A DNA stretch of 64,000 bases from assembly GCF_039535235.1 (NCBI RefSeq), contig NZ_BAAAWU010000001.1, positions 6,885,001 to 6,949,000 on the forward strand. The letters run 5' to 3'. Source of the stretch: Streptomyces roseoviridis (GTDB taxonomy: Bacteria > Actinomycetota > Actinomycetes > Streptomycetales > Streptomycetaceae). Made by a program: the position numbers and the translations under genes. Under the pieces are notes generated by a model. That model was not told where the DNA came from. It did not search any database and worked only from the letters and a program-made list of their open reading frames with translations. Below, piece after piece: positions 24,221-32,744 of the stretch (within the stretch, counting starts at the first letter, position 1; every line of letters begins with the position of its first letter).

Positions 24221-25093
24221 GTGACCACCAGACCGCTGACCGTCGTCAAGTGCGGCGGCAATCCGGCCGTCGACGCCGAGGGCATCTGTGCCGACGTCGC
24301 CAAGCTCGTCGGCGAGGGACAGTCCGTCCTCCTGGTGCACGGAGGCTCCGGGGAGATCGCCCGGCTGGCCGGCAGGCTCGGTGTCCCGCAGCGGACCCTG
24401 GTCGCCCCCGACCGGGTGACCACCAGGTACACCGACCCGGCCACCCTGGAGGTGGTCGTCCTCGCCCTGGCCGGATCGGTCAAGCCGAGGATGGTCGCCG
24501 AGCTGACCCGGCTCGGGGTGCCCGCGGTCGGTCTCACCGGCCTGGACGGCGGGATGCTGCGGGCCCGCCGCAAGGCCGCCGTCCGGGCCGTCGTGGACGG
24601 CCGGACCGTCCTGGTCCGCGACAACCTCAGCGGCCGGCTCACCGGCGTGCGCACCGGCCCGGCCGAGGCCCTGCTCGCCGCCGGCTTCGTGCCGGTGGTC
24701 TCACCGCCCGCGATCGACGAGCACGACCGGCCGGTGAACGTCGACGCCGACCGCGCCGCGGCGGCCCTCGCCGCCGCGCTCGGCGCCGAACGGCTGGTGC
24801 TGCTGACCGGCGCGCCCGGCGTGCTCGCCGACCCCGACGACCCCACCAGCGTGATGCCCGTCTGCGAGGTGCCGCGGACCGGCGCGCCGGGCCGGTTCGC
24901 CGGCGGCGGCATGGCCCTCAAGCTCGTCGCCGCACGCGAGGCGCTGGCGGGCGGAGTGGCCTGCGTCCGCATCGCGGACGGACGGGTCCCCCACCCGGTC
25001 AGCCGGGCCCTGGCCGGCAGTGGCACCACCGTAACCATGACCGACGCAGGGCGGGTCACCGCCGGCCCGCGCGAAAGGGAGCACCGAACATGA
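24221..25093 (+). CDS. lysZ: [LysW]-glutamate/aminoadipate kinase, LysZ-like (ArgB family)
   Basis: The protein has 290 residues of the amino acid kinase family. Visible motifs are VVKCGGNPAVDAEGICADVA, VLLVHGGSGEIARLAGRLG, AVGLTGLDGGMLRARRK and the nucleotide-binding end VNVDADRAAAALAAALGAER with LVLLTGAPGVLAD. It is the LysZ/ArgB type that phosphorylates the side-chain carboxylate of an N-protected glutamate or aminoadipate. Here the substrate should be LysW-linked, given the adjacent lysW and lysY. GTG start at 24221 with GGAGAAAC ahead. The stop overlaps cysC by four bases, which ties AmCP chemistry and PAPS synthesis into one operon. Confidence 0.92.
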   Translation: MTTRPLTVVKCGGNPAVDAEGICADVAKLVGEGQSVLLVHGGSGEIARLAGRLGVPQRTLVAPDRVTTRYTDPATLEVVVLALAGSVKPRMVAELTRLGVPAVGLTGLDGGMLRARRKAAVRAVVDGRTVLVRDNLSGRLTGVRTGPAEALLAAGFVPVVSPPAIDEHDRPVNVDADRAAAALAAALGAERLVLLTGAPGVLADPDDPTSVMPVCEVPRTGAPGRFAGGGMALKLVAAREALAGGVACVRIADGRVPHPVSRALAGSGTTVTMTDAGRVTAGPREREHRT

Positions 25094-25653
25094 CCGAACC
25101 GAACGGCGAACCGGCCGTGTGGCAGGGCGGCACGGTCTGGCTGACCGGACTGCCGAGCGCGGGAAAGACCACCCTCGCCCTCGGCCTCGCCGAGCGACTG
25201 CGGACCGAAGGACACCGGGTCCAGGTGCTCGACGGCGACGAAGTCCGCCCCGTCCTCTCCGCGGAACTCGGCTTCTCCAAGGAGGACCGGGACACCAACG
25301 TACGGCGGATCGGCTACGTGGCCGGACTGCTCGCCGCCCACGGCGTCACCGTGCTGGTGCCGGTCATCGCCCCGTACGCGGTCTCCCGCGAGGCGGTGCG
25401 GCGACGGCACGCGGAGGACGGGGTCCCGTACCTGGAGGTGCACGTGGCGACCGGACCGGAGACCTGCGCGGACCGGGACGTGAAGGGCCTCTACGCCCGG
25501 CAGGCGGCCGGCGGACTGAGAGGACTCACCGGAGTGGACGACCCCTACGAGGCACCGGTCGACCCCGACCTGCGCCTCGCCACCGAGGACCGGACGGTCG
25601 AGGAGTCCGTCCGGGACCTGCGTGCGCTGCTCACCGCACGCGGGCTGTCGTGA
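25090..25653 (+). CDS. cysC: Adenylylsulfate (APS) kinase
   Basis: The protein has 187 residues. The P-loop is WLTGLPSAGKTTLALGLA, followed by LDGDEVRPVLS and the APS-binding stretch GFSKEDRDTNVRRIGYVA, and then YEVH-like strand residues (YLEVHVATGPETCADRDVKG). It converts APS to PAPS with ATP. It overlaps lysZ upstream and cysD downstream (ATGA and GTGA). With CysD and CysN it forms a complete sulfate activation set inside the cluster, whose obvious consumer is the sulfotransferase at 17335. No PAPS reductase or sulfite reductase gene is present, which argues for sulfation and against cysteine assimilation. Confidence 0.93.
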   Translation: MTEPNGEPAVWQGGTVWLTGLPSAGKTTLALGLAERLRTEGHRVQVLDGDEVRPVLSAELGFSKEDRDTNVRRIGYVAGLLAAHGVTVLVPVIAPYAVSREAVRRRHAEDGVPYLEVHVATGPETCADRDVKGLYARQAAGGLRGLTGVDDPYEAPVDPDLRLATEDRTVEESVRDLRALLTARGLS

Positions 25654-26615
25654 CCGCCGTCGCGGGGGCCGCGGTGAACGACCGGGCCGGGGACACCGGC
25701 CCGCGGCCCGCACCGGCGGTGACCCCCCTCACCCACCTGGAGATGCTGGAGGCCGAGGCCGCGCACATCTTCCGCGAGGTGGCGGGCGAGTTCGACCGGG
25801 CCACGCTGCTGTTCTCGGGCGGCAAGGACTCGATCGTCATGCTGCACGTGGCGCTCAAGGCGTTCGCCCCGGCACCGCTGCCGTTCTCGCTGCTGCACGT
25901 CGACACCGGCCACAACTTCCCCGAGGTGCTCGCCTACCGGGACCGGATCGTCGAGAAGCACGGCCTGCGACTCGACGTCGCCTCCGTGCAGGACTACATC
26001 GACAAGGGCACGCTCCGCGAGCGTCCCGACGGCACCCGCAACCCGCTGCAGACCCTGCCGCTCCTCGACGCCATCCGGGACGGCCGCTTCGGCGCGGTGT
26101 TCGGCGGCGGCCGGCGCGACGAGGAGAAGGCGCGCGCCAAGGAGCGCGTCTTCAGCCTGCGGGACCAGTTCGGCGCCTGGGACCCGCGCCGGCAGCGGCC
26201 CGAACTGTGGCAGCTGTACAACGGGCACCACGAACCGGGGGAGCACGTCCGGGTGTTCCCGCTGTCGAACTGGACCGAACTCGACGTCTGGCAGTACATC
26301 GAGCACGAGGGCATCGACCTGCCCGAGATCTACTTCGCGCACCGCAGGAAGGTGTTCCGCCGCGACGGTATGTGGCTGACGCCCGGCGACTGGGGCGGGC
26401 CCCGGGACGACGAGCCGCTGTGCGAACGGCTGATCCGCTACCGCACGGTCGGCGACATGTCCTGCACCGGCGCCGTCGACTCCTCCGCGGCGACCGTCGG
26501 GGCGGTGATCGCCGAGATCACGGCGAGCCGGGTGACCGAACGCGGCGCGAGCCGGGCCGACGACCGCCTGTCCGAGGCTGCCATGGAGGACCGCAAGCGA
26601 GAAGGGTACTTCTAG
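25650..26615 (+). CDS. cysD: Sulfate adenylyltransferase subunit 2
   Basis: The protein has 321 residues from a GTG at 25650 that overlaps the cysC stop; a GTG at 25674 is an alternative. The ATP-pyrophosphatase loop is LLFSGGKDSIVMLHVALK. Further CysD hallmarks are LLHVDTGHNFPEVLAYRD, FGGGRRDEEKARAKER, LSNWTELDVWQYI and the C-terminal DRKREGYF. It adenylates sulfate to APS together with the GTPase subunit CysN encoded next, with a 2-bp gap. The N-terminus is about 20 residues longer than needed and Ala/Pro-rich, which favours the later start. Confidence 0.93.
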   Translation: MTAVAGAAVNDRAGDTGPRPAPAVTPLTHLEMLEAEAAHIFREVAGEFDRATLLFSGGKDSIVMLHVALKAFAPAPLPFSLLHVDTGHNFPEVLAYRDRIVEKHGLRLDVASVQDYIDKGTLRERPDGTRNPLQTLPLLDAIRDGRFGAVFGGGRRDEEKARAKERVFSLRDQFGAWDPRRQRPELWQLYNGHHEPGEHVRVFPLSNWTELDVWQYIEHEGIDLPEIYFAHRRKVFRRDGMWLTPGDWGGPRDDEPLCERLIRYRTVGDMSCTGAVDSSAATVGAVIAEITASRVTERGASRADDRLSEAAMEDRKREGYF

Positions 26616-26617
26616 AC

Positions 26618-27943
26618 ATGTCAACGGACATCGCGCGAGCGCGGCAACGGGCCGGCGCCGCCCCGCGCCGGTCGGGCGGCCTGCTGCGCCTGGCCACCTG
26701 CGGATCGGTCGACGACGGCAAGTCCACCCTGGTCGGCCGGCTGCTCTACGACACCAAGTCCGTCCTCGCCGACCAGCTGGCCGCCATCGAGGAGGCGTCC
26801 CGCCGCCGCGGACAGGACGACCCCGACCTGGCCCTCCTCACCGACGGACTGCGGGCGGAACGGGAGCAGGGCATCACGATCGACGTGGCCTACCGCTACT
26901 TCGCGACGCCCCGCCGGCGGTTCATCCTCGCGGACACCCCGGGTCACGTGCAGTACACCCGCAACATGGTGACCGGCGCCTCCACCGCCGACCTGGCGGT
27001 GATCCTCGTCGACGCCCGCAAGGGCGTGGTCGAACAGACCATGCGGCACGCGGCGATCACGGCCCTGCTGCGCGTCCCCCACGTCGTCCTCGCGGTCAAC
27101 AAGATGGACGCCGTCGCCTACGACGAGTCCGTCTTCACCGCGATCGTCGACGAGTTCACCGCGCGTGCGGGCGAGCTCGGCCTCAACGGCGCCGTCGCCA
27201 TCCCCATGTCGGCGCTGGCCGGCGACAACGTGGTCGAACCGTCGAGCGCCATGGACTGGTACACCGGCGACACGCTCCTCGCCCACCTGGAGCACGTACC
27301 GCTCGGAGCGGATCCGACCGGGAAGCCGCTGCGGCTGCCGGTGCAGTACGTGATCCGGCAGCCCTCCGGCGACCGGCGCACGGTGGAACGCTGGCTGGCC
27401 GGACAGCTCGCCTCCGGCCTGCTCAGGGTCGGCGACCCCGTCGTCGTGCAGCCCGCCGGCGCCACCAGCACGGTCGTCGCGCTCAGCGTGCTCGGCAGGG
27501 AGAGCGACATCGCCTGGGCCCCGCAGTCCGTCGCCGTCCGCCTCGCCGACGACATCGACGTCGCCCGCGGCGAGGTCCTCACCGCCGGTGCTGCCCCTCG
27601 GCCGCAACGGCGCCTCACCGCCACCGTCTGCCACCTCGACGACCGCCCGCTGCGCGCCGGGCAGCGGGTGCTGCTCAAGCACACCACCCGCACCGTCCCG
27701 GCCCTCGTGGAGAGCGTCACCTACCGCACCGACATCGCCGTCGCCCGCCGGCTGCCGTGCCAGGACGGACTGGCCGGCAACGACATCGGCGGCGTACGGA
27801 TCCTCACCGCCGAGCCGCTCGCCGTCGACGACTACGCCGACAACCGGCGCACCGGCTCGTTCCTGCTCATCGATCCGCAGGACGGGGCGACCCTCAGCGC
27901 CGGCATGGTCGACGCGGGGGCCGACCACCAGCCGGACCACTGA
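26618..27943 (+). CDS. cysN: Sulfate adenylyltransferase subunit 1 (GTPase)
   Basis: The protein has 441 residues. GTPase motifs are in order: G1 GSVDDGKSTLVGRLLYD, G3 DTPGHVQYTRNM, G4 VNKMD, plus the switch region REQGITIDVAYRYFA shared with translation-factor GTPases. Two beta-barrel domains follow. There is no fused APS kinase domain, consistent with the separate cysC. It drives APS synthesis by GTP hydrolysis in complex with CysD. A ribosome-binding site (GAAGGG) lies in the end of cysD. Confidence 0.93.
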   Translation: MSTDIARARQRAGAAPRRSGGLLRLATCGSVDDGKSTLVGRLLYDTKSVLADQLAAIEEASRRRGQDDPDLALLTDGLRAEREQGITIDVAYRYFATPRRRFILADTPGHVQYTRNMVTGASTADLAVILVDARKGVVEQTMRHAAITALLRVPHVVLAVNKMDAVAYDESVFTAIVDEFTARAGELGLNGAVAIPMSALAGDNVVEPSSAMDWYTGDTLLAHLEHVPLGADPTGKPLRLPVQYVIRQPSGDRRTVERWLAGQLASGLLRVGDPVVVQPAGATSTVVALSVLGRESDIAWAPQSVAVRLADDIDVARGEVLTAGAAPRPQRRLTATVCHLDDRPLRAGQRVLLKHTTRTVPALVESVTYRTDIAVARRLPCQDGLAGNDIGGVRILTAEPLAVDDYADNRRTGSFLLIDPQDGATLSAGMVDAGADHQPDH

Positions 27944-27970
27944 CCCACCGCCGAAAGGGTGAAGCAGGCC

Positions 27971-29179
27971 ATGAACACGACCGCCGACGCCACCTCCACT
28001 CCCGACCACATCGCCCTCACCGAACGCTGGAGCGCCCACAACTACCACCCGCTGCCGGTGGTGCTCACCCACGGGGAGGGCGCCTGGGTCACCGCTCAGG
28101 ACGGCCGGCGCCACCTCGACTTCGTCGCCGGGTACTCGGCGCTCAACTTCGGCCACCGCCACCCCGACATCGTCGCCGCCGCCAAGGCGCAGCTCGACCG
28201 CCTCACCCTGACCGGCCGGTCCTTCCACAACGACCAGTTCGGAGTGTTCTGCCGCGAACTGGCCGAGCTGACCGGCACCGAGTCGGTGCTGCCCGCCAAC
28301 ACCGGCGCGGAGGCGGTCGAGTCGGCCGTGAAGGTCGCCAGGAAGTGGGCGTACCAGGTCAAGGGCGTGCCGGACGGTGCCGCCGAGATCGTGGTCGCCG
28401 GCTCCAACTTCCACGGCCGCACCACCACCATGGTCTCGATCTCCACCGACGCCCTCGCCCGCAAGGACTTCGGCCCGTTCACCCCCGGCTTCCGCGTCGT
28501 GCCGTTCGGCGACATCGACGCCCTGCGCGCGGCCGTCGGCCCGAACACGGCGGCGGTCCTCCTCGAACCGGTCCAGGGCGAGGCGGGCGTGGTCGTCCCG
28601 CCCAAGGGCTACCTCAGCGAGGTCCGCCAGCTGTGCGACGACAGCCGCACCCTGTTCGTCGCCGACGAGGTGCAGTGCGGCATGGCCCGTACCGGCGCCA
28701 CCCTCGCCCTGGACCACGACGGCGTCCGCGCGGACCTCTACGCCCTCGGCAAGTCCCTCGGCGGCGGACTCATGCCCGTGTCCGCCGTGGTCGGCCGCGC
28801 CGACGTCCTCGGCGTCCTGGCACCCGGCGAGCACGGCTCCACCTTCGGCGGCAATCCGCTGGCCTGTGCCGTCGGCCGCGCCGTCGTCCGGCTGCTCGCC
28901 ACCGGCGAGTTCCAGGAGCGCTCGCGCGAACTCGGCACGTACCTCCACGCCCGGCTCCGCGAACTCGACGGCGTCGCCGAGGTCCGCGGCCGCGGCCTGT
29001 GGGCCGGCGTGCAGATCGCCGAGGGCCGCACCACCGGCGTCGACGTGTCCCGGGCGCTGCTCGAGCGCGGTCTGCTGTGCAAGGAGAACAACGGCCACCT
29101 CCGGGTGGCACCGCCGCTGGTGATCACCCGGGAGGAGATCGACTTCGGCGTCGAGGCGATCGCCGGGGTCCTCGGATGA
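27971..29179 (+). CDS. Class III aminotransferase, ornithine aminotransferase/LysJ-like
   Basis: The protein has 402 residues; start ATG 27971 (a GTG at 27959 would sit on the ribosome-binding site AAAGGG). It begins WSAHNYHPLPVVLTHGEGAW and DFVAGYSALNFGHRHP, the pattern of RocD-type ornithine aminotransferases. The PLP region has VLPANTGAEAVESAVKVARK, FVADEVQCGMARTG, the lysine YALGKSLGGG, and GEHGSTFGGNPLACAV. In LysW pathways the class III enzyme LysJ aminates the carrier-bound semialdehyde. Here a StrS-type aminotransferase is also present, so this one may act on a different carbonyl, act on the free amino acid, or supply ornithine. The two cannot be separated from sequence. Confidence 0.88.
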   Translation: MNTTADATSTPDHIALTERWSAHNYHPLPVVLTHGEGAWVTAQDGRRHLDFVAGYSALNFGHRHPDIVAAAKAQLDRLTLTGRSFHNDQFGVFCRELAELTGTESVLPANTGAEAVESAVKVARKWAYQVKGVPDGAAEIVVAGSNFHGRTTTMVSISTDALARKDFGPFTPGFRVVPFGDIDALRAAVGPNTAAVLLEPVQGEAGVVVPPKGYLSEVRQLCDDSRTLFVADEVQCGMARTGATLALDHDGVRADLYALGKSLGGGLMPVSAVVGRADVLGVLAPGEHGSTFGGNPLACAVGRAVVRLLATGEFQERSRELGTYLHARLRELDGVAEVRGRGLWAGVQIAEGRTTGVDVSRALLERGLLCKENNGHLRVAPPLVITREEIDFGVEAIAGVLG

Positions 29180-29370
29180 CCCGGTCCGCCCGCCCCTGTG
29201 CGCGATAGTCTGCCGAAGTCCGACCGTCTCGACCCCACGGGGACGGGCCCGAGGCCGCCGCGCCTTCCGTGCGATCCCCGCACGGACCTGCCGGACCGTC
29301 CCCCTTCGTCGTGACGCCCCTTCCGACTCCCGGCGAGCCCGCCGGTCGGAACGTGAGAGAAGGAGCCACT

Positions 29371-30639
29371 GTGTCCCTCGACGTCGAACCCACCGGACGG
29401 CCCCGCGTCCTGGTCGTCGGCGGCAAGCCCAAGCTTGTCCGCAAGGCCCGGGAGCTCGGTCTGGACGTGGTTCACGCCCAGTACCCGGACGCCTACGACC
29501 GCGGCCACTGGCCGTACGTCGACCAGGCCCTGCTGGTCGACTACGGCGACATCGACCGGCTCCTGCCCCTGGCCAGGGCGCTGCACGCCACGTATCCGTT
29601 CCAGGCCGCCGTGGCGCTGTTCGAACTCGGACTGCTCCCGGCGGCGCGGATCAACGAGGAGCTCGGCCTCGACGGCGAGTCCGTCGACACCGTCGAACTG
29701 CTCCTGGACAAGTGGCGGATGCGCCGGCACCTGGCGGCCAAGGGCATCAGCCCGGTGGCCTCCGCGATCGGGCGCTCCGCCCAGGACCTCCGGGACTTCG
29801 TCGCGGCCCACGGCCTGCCGGTCATCGTCAAGCCGGTCCGCGAGTCGGGCAGCGTCGGCGTGTTCTGCGTCCGCGACGACGCCGAGGTGGACGCCGTCGC
29901 CGAACGGTACCGGTCCCTCGACGACAAGGCGTGGGCCCCGGGCGACCTGGCCTTCGCCGACTCCTTCCGGGAGTTCCTGATGGAGGAGTACCTGGACGGC
30001 CCCGAGATCAGCGTGGAGTCGCTGAGCTTCGACGGCCGGCACGTGGTCGTCGGGATCACCGACAAGGCGGCGTTCGGCGGCGGTTCCGGCTTCGTCGAGC
30101 TCGGCCTCTCGCAGCCCAGTGTCCACCCGGACGAAACGCTCGACGAGGTACGGCAGTTGGTGGCCGACTTCCTCGACGCCGTGGGGCTGCGCAACGGCCC
30201 CGCGCACACCGAGATCCGGCTCACCCCACGCGGCCCGCGGATCATCGAGTCGCACAACCGCATCGGCGGGTACGGCGTCAACGAGATGGTCGAGGTCGCC
30301 TACGGCGTCGACATGGAGCGCTACACGCTCGGCATCCGGTTCGGCAAGGTGGAGCCGCTGACCGGGTCGCCCGCACCGCGGGCCGGGGTCGCCCTCCGGG
30401 CCCTCACGCCCGAGCCGGGCCGGGTCGTGGAGGTGACCGGCGTCGACGCCGTGCGCGCCGACCCGGCGTTCGTCGACCTCCATGTGAAGCTGCGGCCCGG
30501 CGACGTGGTCAACCCGCTGACCTGGAACGAGGACATCGGCGGCTACGTCATCGCCCGCGGCACCGACGCCGCCGACGCGATCGCCCACAGCAAGCGGCTG
30601 GCCGAGGCCGTCCACGTACGCACCGAGCCGGTCGCATGA
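29371..30639 (+). CDS. ATP-grasp carboxylate-amine ligase
   Basis: The protein has 422 residues from a GTG at 29371 with AGAAGGAG ahead. The N-terminal preATP-grasp part (PRVLVVGGKPKLVRKARELG) leads to an ATP-grasp domain with LLDKWRMRRHLAAKGISPVA, PVIVKPVRESGSVGVFCVRD, FLMEEYLDGPEISVESLSFD and the metal-binding end HTEIRLTPRGPRIIESHNRI. The architecture matches the BacD/dipeptide-ligase-like class that joins amino acids through acyl phosphates. It is preceded by a 191-bp gap, so it may have its own promoter, and it is coupled to the exporter gene (ATGA at 30636). Likely role: an amide bond in the final product, or attachment of a protecting amino acid before export. Confidence 0.85.
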   Translation: MSLDVEPTGRPRVLVVGGKPKLVRKARELGLDVVHAQYPDAYDRGHWPYVDQALLVDYGDIDRLLPLARALHATYPFQAAVALFELGLLPAARINEELGLDGESVDTVELLLDKWRMRRHLAAKGISPVASAIGRSAQDLRDFVAAHGLPVIVKPVRESGSVGVFCVRDDAEVDAVAERYRSLDDKAWAPGDLAFADSFREFLMEEYLDGPEISVESLSFDGRHVVVGITDKAAFGGGSGFVELGLSQPSVHPDETLDEVRQLVADFLDAVGLRNGPAHTEIRLTPRGPRIIESHNRIGGYGVNEMVEVAYGVDMERYTLGIRFGKVEPLTGSPAPRAGVALRALTPEPGRVVEVTGVDAVRADPAFVDLHVKLRPGDVVNPLTWNEDIGGYVIARGTDAADAIAHSKRLAEAVHVRTEPVA

Positions 30640-31880
30640 GCACCGCGACACCCGACCAGCCGGACGTCGACGAGCCGACGTTCCGGCAGACCTTACGCCG
30701 CTTACCCGTCCGGGTCTGGATCATCAGCCTGGGCATCCTGGTCAACCAGGTCGGCAACTTCCTGCCCGTCTTCATCGTCCTCTACCTGACCGAACGCGGC
30801 TATTCCGCCGGAGCGGCGGGTCTGGTGCTCGGCATCTCCGGCCTCGGCAAGGTGCTCGGCAACGCCGTCGGCGGCTATCTCGCCGACAAGATCGGCCGGC
30901 GCTGGACCATCGTGCTCTCCGCCGTCACCACCGCCGGGCTCACGACGGTCGTGCCCTTCCTGGAGGCACTGCCGCTGATCGTCACGGTGGTCGGCCTCAT
31001 CGGCGTGACCTCGCAGATCTACCGGCCCGCCGCGGCCGCGGTGCTGGTCGACGCCGTGTCGACCAACCAGCAACGGCTCGCCGCCTTCGGGGTGTTCCGC
31101 TTCGCGATGAACGTCGGCGCGGCCCTCGGCGGGGTCATCGGCGGCGTGCTGGCCAGCACCTCCTACGTCGAGCTGTTCCTGGTGAACGCCGCCGCCTGCC
31201 TGCTGTTCGGCGTGGTCGTGGCCCTGCTGCTGAGGGACGCGCCCAAGACCGTCGACGGCGAGGAGCACGGGGGCGAGAAGGCGGAGCAGGCCGTCGGCTA
31301 CCGGCAGGCGTTCGCCGACCGCACCCTGGTCCGCTTCCTGCTGATGACCGTGTTCTGCGAGTTCGTCTACATCCAGTCCACCGTCGGACTGCCCCTGCAC
31401 GTCAACGAGGTGGGGCTGACCGAGCGCGACTTCGGCCTCCTCATCGGGCTCAACGGCCTGCTGGTGCTGGCGCTCGAACTGCCCATCACCGGCGCGATCT
31501 CCCGCTACCGGCCGGAGTACGTCCTCGCCATCGGCAACCTGATCACCGGTGTCGGTCTCGCGCTGACCGGGTTCACCACCGGCATGGTGATGCTCGCCGC
31601 GACGGTCCTGCTGTGGACCTTCGGCGAGATGCTCACCAGCTCCGTCGCCATGGCCTACCTGGGCAGCCTGGCTCCGCCGCACATGGTCGGGCGCTACCAG
31701 GGCCTGCACGGGGTCGCGTACACCATCGGCACGGGCGCGGGACCGCTGATCGGCGGCGCTCTGTACGCGTTCGGCCCCTGGGCGCTGTGGCTCCTGGTCG
31801 GCGTGGCCGGGGTGCTGGCCGCCCAGCTCTCCCTGCCGCGCCGCCGCTCGGCGCCCGCGGAGGGGAAGCCGGCTCCCTGA
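30636..31880 (+). CDS. MFS exporter of the cluster
   Basis: The protein has 414 residues with about twelve hydrophobic segments. The MFS loop motif reads GGYLADKIGRRWTIVLS after segment 2, and a motif-C-like glycine-rich segment (FAMNVGAALGGVIGGVLAS) follows. The central cytoplasmic loop is charged (DGEEHGGEKAEQA). The start overlaps the ATP-grasp ligase stop by four bases. Coupling to a ligase gene at the end of the cluster suggests efflux and self-resistance for the product. Confidence 0.88.
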   Translation: MSTATPDQPDVDEPTFRQTLRRLPVRVWIISLGILVNQVGNFLPVFIVLYLTERGYSAGAAGLVLGISGLGKVLGNAVGGYLADKIGRRWTIVLSAVTTAGLTTVVPFLEALPLIVTVVGLIGVTSQIYRPAAAAVLVDAVSTNQQRLAAFGVFRFAMNVGAALGGVIGGVLASTSYVELFLVNAAACLLFGVVVALLLRDAPKTVDGEEHGGEKAEQAVGYRQAFADRTLVRFLLMTVFCEFVYIQSTVGLPLHVNEVGLTERDFGLLIGLNGLLVLALELPITGAISRYRPEYVLAIGNLITGVGLALTGFTTGMVMLAATVLLWTFGEMLTSSVAMAYLGSLAPPHMVGRYQGLHGVAYTIGTGAGPLIGGALYAFGPWALWLLVGVAGVLAAQLSLPRRRSAPAEGKPAP

Positions 31881-31902
31881 CGCCCCGACGCTCCGCCGCC
31901 CT

Positions 31903-31930
31903 GACGCCACGAGGCGTCGACGGCGTTTTT
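31903..31930 (+). terminator. Possible intrinsic terminator after the MFS gene
   Basis: GACGCC (31903-31908) and GGCGTC (31913-31918) form a short stem with a 4-base loop. Five T follow at 31926-31930 after a 7-base gap. T runs are rare in this genome. It would separate the cluster operon from the SDR gene at 31962. Confidence 0.4.
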
Positions 31931-31961
31931 CTGACGGTCCGCAACGGACAGGAGAGAACTC

Positions 31962-32720
31962 GTGAGTGACTTCGCAGGACTCGTCGCGATCGTGACCGGC
32001 GGCGCCTCGGGCATCGGCCTCGCCACGGCGAAACTGCTCCACAGCAGGGGCGCCCGGGTCGCCGCCCTCGACCTCAAGCCGGACGGACTCCCGGACGGCA
32101 TCGTGGGCATCGAGGCCGACGTCACCGACGACGCCCGGGTCGCGGCCGCCGTGGACGCCGTCGTCGAGCGGTTCGGCCGGCTCGACGTGGTGGTGAACAA
32201 CGCCGGGATCGGCGCGATCGGGGACGTCGCCGCGAACGACGACGACGAGTGGATGCGCGTCCTCGACGTCAACGTGGTCGGCATGGTCAGGGTCGCCCGG
32301 CACGCCCTGCCCCACCTGCGGCGCTCGCCCGCCGCGGCGATCGTCAACACCTGCTCGGTGGTGGCGTGGGCCGGTGTGGAGCAGCGGGTGCTGTACTCCG
32401 CCAGCAAGGGCGCGGTCTACGCGCTGACGCTGGCCATGGCGGCGGACCACGTCCGCGAGGGCATCCGGGTCAACTGCGTCGCTCCCGGCTCGGCGGACAC
32501 GCCGTGGATCGCCCGGTCGCTCCGTCACACCGAGGACCCGGCCGCCGCCCGGGCCGCGCTCGACGCCTTCCAGCCGACGGGCCGTCTGGTGTCGGCCGAC
32601 GAGGTGGCGGGCGCGATCGCGTACCTGGCGAGCCCGCTGTCGGGCGGGACGGTGGGCACGGTCCTCGCCGTGGACAACGGCATGCACGGTCTGCGCCTGC
32701 GTCCGCAGCCCCCGCGGTAG
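31962..32720 (+). CDS. Short-chain dehydrogenase/reductase
   Basis: The protein has 252 residues from a GTG at 31962 with AGGAGAG ahead. Classical SDR: cofactor motif TGGASGIGLATAKL, NNAGIG, catalytic Ser in NTCSVVAWAG, Y-x-x-x-K as YSASKGAVYA, and PGSADTPWIAR. The acidic residue after strand 2 (ALDLKPDG) indicates an NAD(H) preference. It lies past a possible terminator, so membership in the biosynthetic cluster is uncertain. It could oxidise or reduce a hydroxyl of the product, or it could be an unrelated sugar/polyol dehydrogenase. An 18-bp terminator hairpin follows. Confidence 0.85.
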   Translation: MSDFAGLVAIVTGGASGIGLATAKLLHSRGARVAALDLKPDGLPDGIVGIEADVTDDARVAAAVDAVVERFGRLDVVVNNAGIGAIGDVAANDDDEWMRVLDVNVVGMVRVARHALPHLRRSPAAAIVNTCSVVAWAGVEQRVLYSASKGAVYALTLAMAADHVREGIRVNCVAPGSADTPWIARSLRHTEDPAAARAALDAFQPTGRLVSADEVAGAIAYLASPLSGGTVGTVLAVDNGMHGLRLRPQPPR

Positions 32721-32744
32721 GCGCGCGGGGCCGGTGCGTACGAC

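Noticed and set aside
15043..25093. LysW/X/Y/Z/K genes as primary lysine or arginine biosynthesis
   Set aside because: They are interleaved with sulfotransferase, transketolase, NRPS and PAPS genes in overlapping operons, and Streptomyces normally make lysine through diaminopimelate. A biosynthetic-cluster role fits better.
8655..32720. Direct assignment as an azinomycin or ficellomycin cluster
   Set aside because: No polyketide synthase for the naphthoate part and no amidinotransferase for the guanidine are in the window, so only the azabicycle logic is shared.
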